DNA from: Proteiniborus sp. MB09-C3
GTDB lineage: Bacteria > Bacillota > Clostridia > Tissierellales > Proteiniboraceae
Assembly (NCBI RefSeq): GCF_030263895.1
Contig: NZ_CP127161.1
Location: 620,001-684,000, forward strand
Length of the DNA stretch: 64,000 nt
Direction of reading: 5' to 3'
Every line of letters begins with the position of its first letter. Position 1 is the first letter of the stretch. Of this stretch, positions 1-7,241 are shown one piece after another. The notes under the pieces were generated by a model that did no database searches, had not been told where the DNA came from, and saw only the letters and a program-made list of their open reading frames with translations. The translations under genes and the position numbers were made by a program.

Positions 1-72
1 TTTGAGCACTTAGAGATAAAACCAGATTGGGAAAGAATAGATTATTATATACTTCTTGATGAACTGTTCTAG
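1..72 (+). CDS. C-terminal end of an unidentified protein (partial)
   Basis: An open frame enters from the left edge and reads 23 residues, ending in ...YYILLDELF and a TAG stop. The segment is acidic and hydrophobic and too short to assign to a family. It lies 80 bp upstream of the sirtuin gene on the same strand. That it is coding is an inference from the clean frame and the downstream gene start; the function is unknown. Confidence 0.45.
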   Translation, partial: FEHLEIKPDWERIDYYILLDELF

Positions 73-152
73 TTAAAAAATATGACTCTTATTCAATGAT
101 AGCTTGCATTATGAATAATTGAATCATGTCATTAGAAAGAGGAGGAATATAG

Positions 153-875
153 ATGAGCATTGAGAAACTAAAAAAAATTATAGAAGAGAGCAATAATATT
201 GTATTTTTCGGAGGAGCAGGGGTTTCTACTGAAAGCAACATACCTGATTTTAGATCTAGCTCTGGGATATATTCAACTGAAAGCAGTCTGAAATATCCAC
301 CTGAAATGATATTGAGCCATAGCTTTTTTGTGAAGCATACAGAAGATTTTTATAGCTTTTACAAGACAAAGATGATATATAAAGAGGCTAAGCCTAATGA
401 TGCCCATATTGCACTAGCAGAACTAGAAAAAAGGGGTAAGGTAAAAGCTGTAATCACTCAGAATATTGATGGACTGCACCAAATGGCAGGCTCAAAAAAT
501 GTACTTGAGCTACATGGGTCCATATATAGAAATTATTGCACAAAATGCAATAAATACTTTGACCTTGACTATATTATTGAATCTACTAGTATACCAATAT
601 GTGATGAATGCAATGGTACGGTAAAGCCGGATGTAGTTCTGTACGAGGAAAGCTTGGATATGAACGTACTAGACAGAGCTTTAAAATATATTCAAGAAGC
701 AGATGTCCTAATAGTTGGAGGAACGTCTTTAACTGTTTATCCAGCAGCTAGCTTAGTCCAGTATTATAATGGAGACAAGTTGATTTTAATAAATAAATCT
801 CAAACACAATATGATAGAAGAGCTGCTTTGACCTTTAATGAAAGCATAGGCAAAGTACTTAAGCAGGCTATATGA
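153..875 (+). CDS. cobB: NAD-dependent protein deacylase, sirtuin (Sir2/CobB family)
   Basis: Removes acetyl or other acyl groups from protein lysines using NAD+ in the cytoplasm. The 240-residue product is the usual length for a bacterial sirtuin. Visible family marks are the NAD-binding GAGVST loop at residues 21-26 followed by PDFR (31-34), QNIDGLH (103-109), the catalytic histidine in LHG (His121), a four-cysteine zinc site (Cys129, 132, 150, 153) and GGTSLTV (189-195). The layout is close to the Thermotoga-type (class U) sirtuins. The start is set by AGAGGAGG about 7 bp upstream of the ATG. A hairpin terminator follows at once, so the gene is probably transcribed separately from the ABC-F gene downstream. 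The family is certain; the substrate is not. Confidence 0.95.
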   Translation: MSIEKLKKIIEESNNIVFFGGAGVSTESNIPDFRSSSGIYSTESSLKYPPEMILSHSFFVKHTEDFYSFYKTKMIYKEAKPNDAHIALAELEKRGKVKAVITQNIDGLHQMAGSKNVLELHGSIYRNYCTKCNKYFDLDYIIESTSIPICDECNGTVKPDVVLYEESLDMNVLDRALKYIQEADVLIVGGTSLTVYPAASLVQYYNGDKLILINKSQTQYDRRAALTFNESIGKVLKQAI

Positions 876-895
876 AAAAAATAGAGTATTATAGT

Positions 896-936
896 AAATG
901 CGACAAGAAAAAATCCCTTGCCGCATTTGCGCTTTT
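896..936 (+). terminator. Probable terminator after cobB
   Basis: AAATGCG and CGCATTT flank an inner CAAG/CTTG pair to form a stem from 896 to 928, followed by a short GCGCTTTT run. The tail is weak, so termination may be incomplete. Confidence 0.55.
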
Positions 937-989
937 ATTATGTATATGTTATAAAGAATTATAAACAAAAGAATAGGAAGGAAAATAAT

Positions 990-2897
990 ATGAACCTTGT
1001 AAGTATAGAGAATATTTCAAAAAGCTATAGCGAAAAGCAATTGATTAATAATATAAATTTTGGCATAAATGAAGGCGATAAAATAGGTGTTATTGGCATA
1101 AACGGTACAGGTAAATCCACACTATTGAAAATAATTGCGGGAGTAGAAGCTGCAGATGAGGGAAGAATTATAAGAGGCAATTCTGTGAGAATAGAATATC
1201 TATCACAGAATCCGGATTTTGACCCTGAAATAACGGTGCTGGAGCAAGTTTTTAGAGGCAGCTCAGATGTTATGAAAGTAATTAGAGAATATGAAAAAGC
1301 CCTCCAAAATCCAGACACACCAATTGAAAAGATCACAAAGCTTACAAGTGCCATGGATGCAGCAAATGCATGGCAGATAGAGAGTGAAGCAAAAGCAGTG
1401 CTTACCAAGCTTGGTGTCCTTGATTTTAGTGCAAAGGTAGGTACCTTATCAGGAGGGCAGAGAAAAAGAATAGCCCTAGCCTCTGCATTAATTACCCCTT
1501 CAGAATTGCTTATTTTAGACGAACCAACAAACCATCTCGACAATGATACAATAGATTGGCTGGAGCAATATCTAAACAAGAGAAAAGGCGCACTTCTGAT
1601 GGTTACCCATGATAGATATTTTTTAGATAGAGTAGTTAATCAAATAATCGAGCTGGATAGCGGAAATCTCCATGTGTACAAGGGAAATTATAACTATTTT
1701 CTTGAGAAAAAATTAGAAAGAGAAGGAATTGAGGCTGCTAGCGAGAGAAAAAGACAAAGCCTAGTGAGAAAAGAGCTAGCATGGATAATGAGAGGTGCAA
1801 AGGCACGAAGTACTAAGCAAAAGGCTAGAATAGAACGGTTTGAAAAGTTAAATGAAAAATCTATAGATTCAGTTGATGAAAAATTAGACATATCAGTAGC
1901 TAGCAGTCGTCTTGGGAAAAAGGTAATAGAGCTTGAGCATATCAATAAGTCCTTTGATGATGAAAGGGTAATAGATGATTTTAGCTATATAGTCTTAAGA
2001 GATGATAGAGTAGGTATAGTAGGGCCAAATGGGAGCGGAAAGTCAACGCTTATAAACATAATAAGCGGAAGACTAGCACCTGATAGCGGAAAACTAGATA
2101 TAGGAGAGACCGTAAGAATAGGAGTGTTTTCTCAGGAAACATATCATATGGACGATAGCCTAAGAGTGATAGAATATATTAGAGAAGGAGCAGAGTTTCT
2201 GTCTACAGCAGAAGGACAAAAAATAAGTGCTTCACAAATGCTGGAGAGATTTTTATTTCCTCCCCATGAGCAATGGGCTCCAATATCTAAGCTTTCTGGA
2301 GGAGAAAAAAGAAGATTATATTTACTAAGAGTGCTTATGGACGCACCAAATGTATTATTGCTGGATGAGCCAACTAATGACTTGGATATAGAAACTCTTA
2401 CAATTTTAGAAGATTATTTAGACGATTTTCAAGGAGCGGTTATTGCCGTTTCCCATGATAGATATTTTTTAGATAAAATGGCAGAGAAAATATTTGTTTT
2501 CGAAGGAAATGGAAGGATAAAACAGTATACTGGAAATTATTCATTATTCAAGGAAAATAAAATTGTGGATAGCGAAGAAAATACTAATAATAGAGAATCT
2601 AGCAAAGACAAAGATACAGATAATAAGAGTAATCTGGGAAAAGAAAAGGAAAAACCGCTGAAATTTACTTTTAAAGAGCAAAAAGAATATGATGAAATAG
2701 ATGACATAATTGCTGAGCTTGAAGGAAAAATACAGGATATAGAGACTAAAATTAGCAAGGCAGCTACAGATTATGTATTATTACAAGAGCTATTGACTCA
2801 AAAAGAAGAACTAGAAAAGCAGTTAGATGAAAAGATGCAGAGATGGGTATATTTGAATGAATTAGCCGAAGAAATTGAAAAAAATAAGAAGTCATAG
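990..2897 (+). CDS. uup: ABC-F family ATPase, Uup/YfmR type
   Basis: Cytoplasmic ABC-F protein, a class that acts on ribosomes, not in transport; Uup/YfmR members help stalled or hard-to-translate ribosomes. The product is 635 residues with two nucleotide-binding domains and no membrane segments. Domain 1 has Walker A GINGTGKST and signature LSGGQRKR; domain 2 has GPNGSGKST and LSGGEKRR. Both have DEPTN Walker B motifs. A charged linker follows domain 1, and a charged, glutamate/lysine-rich tail (about residues 535-635) predicts the coiled coil typical of Uup. The ATG at 990 is preferred because AGGAAGG precedes it; the frame stays open upstream to 918 but without a ribosome site. The assignment to Uup rather than another ABC-F class rests on the C-terminal coiled coil. 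Confidence 0.9.
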   Translation: MNLVSIENISKSYSEKQLINNINFGINEGDKIGVIGINGTGKSTLLKIIAGVEAADEGRIIRGNSVRIEYLSQNPDFDPEITVLEQVFRGSSDVMKVIREYEKALQNPDTPIEKITKLTSAMDAANAWQIESEAKAVLTKLGVLDFSAKVGTLSGGQRKRIALASALITPSELLILDEPTNHLDNDTIDWLEQYLNKRKGALLMVTHDRYFLDRVVNQIIELDSGNLHVYKGNYNYFLEKKLEREGIEAASERKRQSLVRKELAWIMRGAKARSTKQKARIERFEKLNEKSIDSVDEKLDISVASSRLGKKVIELEHINKSFDDERVIDDFSYIVLRDDRVGIVGPNGSGKSTLINIISGRLAPDSGKLDIGETVRIGVFSQETYHMDDSLRVIEYIREGAEFLSTAEGQKISASQMLERFLFPPHEQWAPISKLSGGEKRRLYLLRVLMDAPNVLLLDEPTNDLDIETLTILEDYLDDFQGAVIAVSHDRYFLDKMAEKIFVFEGNGRIKQYTGNYSLFKENKIVDSEENTNNRESSKDKDTDNKSNLGKEKEKPLKFTFKEQKEYDEIDDIIAELEGKIQDIETKISKAATDYVLLQELLTQKEELEKQLDEKMQRWVYLNELAEEIEKNKKS

Positions 2898-2910
2898 AAA
2901 AAGTATCAGA

Positions 2911-2950
2911 GGATGCACGTAATAATCCAAATTGACTAACACGTACATCC
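2911..2950 (+). terminator. Hairpin after the ABC-F gene, probable terminator
   Basis: GGATGCACGT (2911-2920) pairs with ACGTACATCC (2941-2950) with one mismatch. Only a short T-rich tail (TTCATTT) follows, so it is a moderate terminator at best. Confidence 0.5.
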
Positions 2951-3050
2951 TTCATTTACTAAATTGTATAAGAGTAGTGTGATGCCATATTGTGAGGTGA
3001 TTTGTCTATTGAAAAAGTAAGAGCCTTAATGTTAGAGGGGGAATGAGCGG

Positions 3051-5429
3051 GTGAAGGATTTTATTGAGATAAAGAACGCAAGGGTTAACAATCTGCGAGG
3101 TGTGGATGTAAGGATACTGAAGAATAAGCTTAATGTAATTACAGGTGTATCTGGGAGTGGAAAGTCAAGCCTTGCTTTTGACACATTGTATGAAGAAGGG
3201 AAAAAAAGATATTTGACTTTTTCAGGATCACAGTTCATTATTGATAGGAAGGAGATTTTCGACAGTATTACGGGGCTGTCACCTACTGTTGCAGTTGAAC
3301 AGAGGATTATCCGTCAGTCAAATCCAAGGAGCACAGTCGCCACTAGAATTAATCTTGACGCTATGCTTGCAGCTCTTTTTGCCCATTATGGAGTAGTAGA
3401 TAATCAGTATGATGATGGTATTCCTTTAGAAATTGCGAACTTTCAGAAAGGCTCGCCCAAAGGAATGTGTACCAGATGTCGAGGAGCAGGAGCTGTTTTT
3501 AGTATTGATGAGGAAGCAATATTTCAGAATATGGATGTGACCATTGAAAATCTATTTGACGGAAACCAGACTCACTATATCCATCTATGTATGCGACTTG
3601 ACAAAATTTATGGTATAAGCAGGAAAAGGACCTTAAGATCATTAAGTGAAGAAGAGCTTCGCCTGTTCAAGTATGGAGACGGTGGGGGATTTGCCGGTGC
3701 TACTGGATTTGCGGGAGTTGTTCCATGGCTGATGGAAAGCTATAAATATCATAAAGGACGTGGAAGGGATAACTGGATTACAAACCTTCCCTATATCGGC
3801 ATGAAGACTTGTCCAAAATGCCAAGGAGTTGGTCTTGGAATCGCTGCTCTTCATACAAGAATTGATGGGAAGACCATAAGGGAAATTGAAGAAATGTATA
3901 TTGGAGATATATACGACTTCTTGAAGGCATATGGAGGCGGAAGGAATCAGTTGGTGGATAAAATTTTGGGGCGTTTGGAGGGACTCTCTCAGGTAGGCTT
4001 AAGTCACCTTTCTCTTTCTAGGAAGATTCCAACCCTGTCAGGGGGAGAACTGCAAAGAGTGTTTTTGGCTTCCTATATCATGGCAGAGATGGATTCCATT
4101 ATTTTTGTATTCGATGAGCCTACCATAGGACTCCATGAAGTGGAGAAGGAAAGCTTGATTAAGCTTCTGAGGAGATTGGTCGAAGAAGGAAATACAGTTG
4201 TTGCAGTAGAACATGATGAAGGTTTTATGCGTAATGCTGATTATATTATTGATATGGGACCAGGTGCAGGGATAAATGGTGGAAGAAAGATTTTTGAAGG
4301 AAGCTATGCAGATTTCCTAAGGTGCAAGGGTTCAATGACCGCACCGTATCTCACGAAAGAAGCTGCGTTTCCAATTAAGCAGGAGTACAGGAGCATACTG
4401 GGTAAAAATATGTTACGTATTGAGAATGCTAGCCTGCATAACTTGAAGAATATAAGTGTCTCCATTCCATTAGGTGTAATGGTTGGCGTTGCAGGGGTAT
4501 CCGGGAGCGGTAAGTCAAGCTTGATAGCAGATACTTTAGTTCCTAGGCTTAAAGGGCTGCTGAAAAATAATTGTGTGGTAGCAGAAGCAGATGATGAGGA
4601 CGAAGAGGTATCTAATGCACTTCTTATAGGAACAGAGCATATTAAGGATTGCTTTATCATAGATCAGAGACCAATTGGAAGAAACAAGACTTCATGTCCT
4701 GCGACATATATAGGGATTATGGACAGAATACGCAGTCTCTTTGCTGCAACAGATGAGGCAAAGGGAAAAGGTTGTACGGTTTCCATGTTTACTAGAAATT
4801 CGGATGGTGGCTGCCCGAGATGCAAGGGAGAAGGTATGCTACATCATTATGTGGGGTATGGAAGCTTTGTTGACTTGGTATGTGATGACTGCGAAGGGAC
4901 TGGATATGTAGATAAAGCAAGAGCTATCCTGCTGGATGGTAAGAATATCTGTGATGTTCTGAACATGAGCGTGGATGAAGCAGAAGAGTTTTTTAAGGAT
5001 AAGGATGAAGAAATAAGTAGTATTCTGAATATCTTACAGGAAGTTGGTATGGGATACATTACTCTTGGACAATCAATACCCACGATTTCAGGAGGAGAGA
5101 GTCAAAGAATCAAGCTTGCAAAGGAACTTTCCGGAGGGAGAAAAGCCGCTAAAAAGAAAAGTAAGCGCTCTCTTTACATTCTCGATGAACCGACAACTGG
5201 TCTTTCTCTATACGATACAGAAAGATTACTGGCACTTCTCAATAAGCTAGTAGAATGTGGGAATTCTGTCATCATTACAGAGCATGACGTACATATGCTG
5301 GCAAACTGTGATTATCTGATTGAGATGGGAAAAGGCGGTGGAAAAGAAGGCGGAGAGATTATTACGACTGGTACACCAAAGGAGCTGAAAGAAAACAGCT
5401 GCTCACTGATAGGAAGGTATCTACCATGA
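3051..5429 (+). CDS. Short UvrA-family ATPase (UvrA paralogue)
   Basis: A tandem ABC ATPase of the excinuclease UvrA family, 792 residues against roughly 940 for housekeeping UvrA. It has two UvrA-type Walker A motifs, each GVSGSGKSS, two signature motifs (LSGGELQRV and ISGGESQRIKLA) and UvrA zinc-finger-type cysteine pairs (CTRC near residue 140, CPKC, CPRC and CDDC). The shortfall is in the N-terminal half, where canonical UvrA has its UvrB-binding insertion. Short UvrA paralogues are known next to drug-resistance or self-protection genes, so a role in removing or tolerating DNA-bound compounds is an inference. The start is a GTG with AGAGGGGGA upstream. The gene overlaps the serine hydrolase by ATGA, and a partial second copy of its DNA lies 1.3 kb downstream. 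Confidence 0.9.
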   Translation: MKDFIEIKNARVNNLRGVDVRILKNKLNVITGVSGSGKSSLAFDTLYEEGKKRYLTFSGSQFIIDRKEIFDSITGLSPTVAVEQRIIRQSNPRSTVATRINLDAMLAALFAHYGVVDNQYDDGIPLEIANFQKGSPKGMCTRCRGAGAVFSIDEEAIFQNMDVTIENLFDGNQTHYIHLCMRLDKIYGISRKRTLRSLSEEELRLFKYGDGGGFAGATGFAGVVPWLMESYKYHKGRGRDNWITNLPYIGMKTCPKCQGVGLGIAALHTRIDGKTIREIEEMYIGDIYDFLKAYGGGRNQLVDKILGRLEGLSQVGLSHLSLSRKIPTLSGGELQRVFLASYIMAEMDSIIFVFDEPTIGLHEVEKESLIKLLRRLVEEGNTVVAVEHDEGFMRNADYIIDMGPGAGINGGRKIFEGSYADFLRCKGSMTAPYLTKEAAFPIKQEYRSILGKNMLRIENASLHNLKNISVSIPLGVMVGVAGVSGSGKSSLIADTLVPRLKGLLKNNCVVAEADDEDEEVSNALLIGTEHIKDCFIIDQRPIGRNKTSCPATYIGIMDRIRSLFAATDEAKGKGCTVSMFTRNSDGGCPRCKGEGMLHHYVGYGSFVDLVCDDCEGTGYVDKARAILLDGKNICDVLNMSVDEAEEFFKDKDEEISSILNILQEVGMGYITLGQSIPTISGGESQRIKLAKELSGGRKAAKKKSKRSLYILDEPTTGLSLYDTERLLALLNKLVECGNSVIITEHDVHMLANCDYLIEMGKGGGKEGGEIITTGTPKELKENSCSLIGRYLP

Positions 5430-6355
5430 TAAAAGAACGTAAATTAGATGAATATATAAAAACAAAGCAATACAGACTAGTCAATAGTGTCCTAATGTGG
5501 AAGAATGGCAGGATAATTTTAGAGAGATATTACAATGGCTTTACCAAGGAGAGCAGAAACGTAATCCGTTCAGTGGTAAAAAGCATTATTTCTATTGCAA
5601 CAGGGATCTGTATTGACAAAGGTTTTATTAAAAGTTTGGATGAACCAGTATGTAGATATTTGGGTGATTTTAATCAGGGAATTCATCCTTATCACAGAGC
5701 GATTACAATTAGGAATCTTTTGACGATGACCTCTGGTATCTATTGGGTGGGTGGTGTACATTATCATTGCCCACAGCTGGCTGTTCTCCGTAAGAGCCCC
5801 AGCTGGGTGGAGCATATTGCAGAAACAGATATGATTCATGTACCTGGAACGAATTTCAATTACAGTGAATTCGATATAATTTTGCTTACTGCTGTTTTGG
5901 AGAAGGCGGTTGGCGGTGATATTTTTTCATTTATCAATGATAATCTGTATATACCCCTACATATAAACAGTGGTCCATGGTGGAGGAGTAAATGTGGTAT
6001 AGCCTATAGCTGTGCAGAAGCTGGAGAAGGAAATGGTGGTCTAAACGAGAGCCCTTCCAATCTAACAGCACGAGAAATGTTAAGCTTAGGGCAGGTTTTT
6101 CTTCAGGAAGGTGTATTTGAGGACAAGCAAATTGTTTCAGGGAAGTACGTTAAGGAGGCAATTTTACCGTCAAAATACAATTCTGCCTACGGGTATTTGT
6201 GGTGGCTTGGAAAGGATTTTTATGGGTGCAGAGGATTCGGAGGACAGAATATCACTGTAGTGCCTGACAAGAATCAGATATTTGTAATTCAGGCAACCCC
6301 TACTGCCAGAGGTAAAGAATATGACGATATTATCGAGCTGCTTAGGGAAAGTTGA
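5426..6355 (+). CDS. Serine hydrolase, class C beta-lactamase / penicillin-binding fold
   Basis: The 309-residue product has the SxxK active-site motif of the beta-lactamase superfamily (Ser49-Val-Val-Lys52), a Tyr-Ser-Glu at 146-148 in place of the usual YxN, and GFGGQ near residue 272 in the position of the third motif. No signal peptide is visible, so it probably acts in the cytoplasm as an esterase, amidase or other hydrolase and not on cell-wall precursors. Its ATG overlaps the stop of the UvrA-like gene (ATGA), which implies translational coupling and a shared role. A bidirectional terminator follows. The substrate cannot be deduced. Confidence 0.85.
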   Translation: MIKERKLDEYIKTKQYRLVNSVLMWKNGRIILERYYNGFTKESRNVIRSVVKSIISIATGICIDKGFIKSLDEPVCRYLGDFNQGIHPYHRAITIRNLLTMTSGIYWVGGVHYHCPQLAVLRKSPSWVEHIAETDMIHVPGTNFNYSEFDIILLTAVLEKAVGGDIFSFINDNLYIPLHINSGPWWRSKCGIAYSCAEAGEGNGGLNESPSNLTAREMLSLGQVFLQEGVFEDKQIVSGKYVKEAILPSKYNSAYGYLWWLGKDFYGCRGFGGQNITVVPDKNQIFVIQATPTARGKEYDDIIELLRES

Positions 6356-6390
6356 AATAGCAGGCTTGAAGGCATTTCAAGCTAATATAA

Positions 6391-6426
6391 AAATCCTGTA
6401 TAGATTTCATAATCTGAACAGGATTT
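6391..6426. terminator. Bidirectional terminator between convergent genes
   Basis: AAATCCTGT (6391-6399) pairs with ACAGGATTT (6418-6426), and an inner AGATT/AATCT extends the stem. A-rich and T-rich flanks allow use from both sides. It separates the serine hydrolase (+) from the small antitoxin-like gene (-) and just touches the latter's stop codon. Confidence 0.75.
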
Positions 6427-6604
6427 AAACATTTTTACCTCTTTCTATTACCCTATATTTTTTATCTAATACTTTTCTTATATCATCTGTAGTTATTTCT
6501 CCTCTTTTTTCTTTTTCAATAAGTTCTAAGTATTCTTTTGAAGGCTCTAAACCATCTATTTTAATCATACCTAAGGCATATTCCCAAGCCTTGTCGTTGT
6601 CCAT
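6425..6604 (-). CDS. VbhA-like antitoxin (Fic-inhibitor type), orphan
   Basis: A 59-residue reverse-strand gene. It starts at an ATG (6602-6604) 7 bases after an excellent AGGGAGG. The product has the short helical pattern of VbhA-type antitoxins: ...IDGLEPSKEYLELIEK followed by GEITTDDIRKVL. Such proteins hold Fic-domain AMP-transferases inactive by inserting an inhibitory helix. Normally the antitoxin sits immediately upstream of the fic gene. Here the position downstream of it is taken by the convergent serine hydrolase, and no Fic domain occurs in the window. It is therefore an orphan, a fossil, or acts on a distant partner. The family call comes from motif recall and is fairly but not fully secure. 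Confidence 0.65.
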   Translation of the reverse strand: MDNDKAWEYALGMIKIDGLEPSKEYLELIEKEKRGEITTDDIRKVLDKKYRVIERGKNV

Positions 6605-6712
6605 AGATATTCCTCCCTAATATTTTTTATTCAGATTATTAATCACCATATATATATTATAGTATTATAAGAGAGCAGTTTGATGAAATGTATTAGGAGC
6701 AGTGAGGGTTCA

Positions 6713-6823
6713 GATACCATGGGACTGGGTGCAGGGATAAATGGTGGAAGAAAGGTTTTTGAAGGAAGCTATGAAGATTTTCTGAGGTACAAGGATTCTA
6801 GAACTTCACCCTATCTCAAGTAG
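6713..6823 (+). pseudogene. Fragment of a second UvrA-like gene
   Basis: In frame, 36 codons read ...GAGINGGRKVFEGSYEDFL... and match the region around 4255-4365 of the UvrA-like gene almost codon for codon, with substitutions. Neither a start nor the rest of the gene is present. It is a relic of a duplicated or recombined paralogue; the divergence suggests it came from a related gene and is not a recent copy. Confidence 0.8.
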
Positions 6824-7160
6824 GTAGATACTATCAGTAAATGAGGATTTTTACAATATACTAATATTAGATAAAGCTATTATCTCAAAGGTATTTCTGC
6901 ATGTGAGATGTTGTTTCAATTTTTATTTAGTTTCGATAAAAGTCCAACAAAAGTCGGGTCAGGAAAACATAAGAGGTATGGTACCATAACCTTTGCATAA
7001 ACTGTTTAAGCAATAAAGAGATTATTTGGGCTGCTAAAATTGCTTAAAGCTTTTATAGGAGTTGTTTATTGTAAAACTCCATAGGAAATTGTAAATGAAA
7101 AAAGAGCTTCTATCTGAAAAAGCTGGATTATGATAGATAATAATTATATACTAGGAGTGA
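6824..7160. other. Non-coding stretch upstream of topB
   Basis: No convincing gene. A near-perfect palindrome, GGTATGGTACCATAACC, lies at 6975-6991 and could be an operator. The rest is AT-rich and shows no clear promoter or hairpin. Confidence 0.4.
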
Positions 7161-7235
7161 ATGATAAAAAATACCGGAAGGCTAAGAATAGAAATAATAG
7201 ATAATAAAACAGACGAAAGAAAAGATGGGAGTTGA
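7161..7235 (+). CDS. Possible 24-residue leader peptide before topB
   Basis: An ATG just after AGGAGTGA opens a 24-codon frame, rich in lysine, arginine, isoleucine and aspartate, that ends 6 bases before the topB start. The ribosome-site spacing is short (3 bases). It might couple translation to topB or be a chance frame. Confidence 0.25.
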   Translation: MIKNTGRLRIEIIDNKTDERKDGS

Positions 7236-7241
7236 TTATAA

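Noticed and set aside
1025-1579. Long reverse-strand open frame opposite the ABC-F gene
   Set aside because: It is a mirror of a strongly coding + strand gene, with no ribosome site and low-complexity serine-rich translation.
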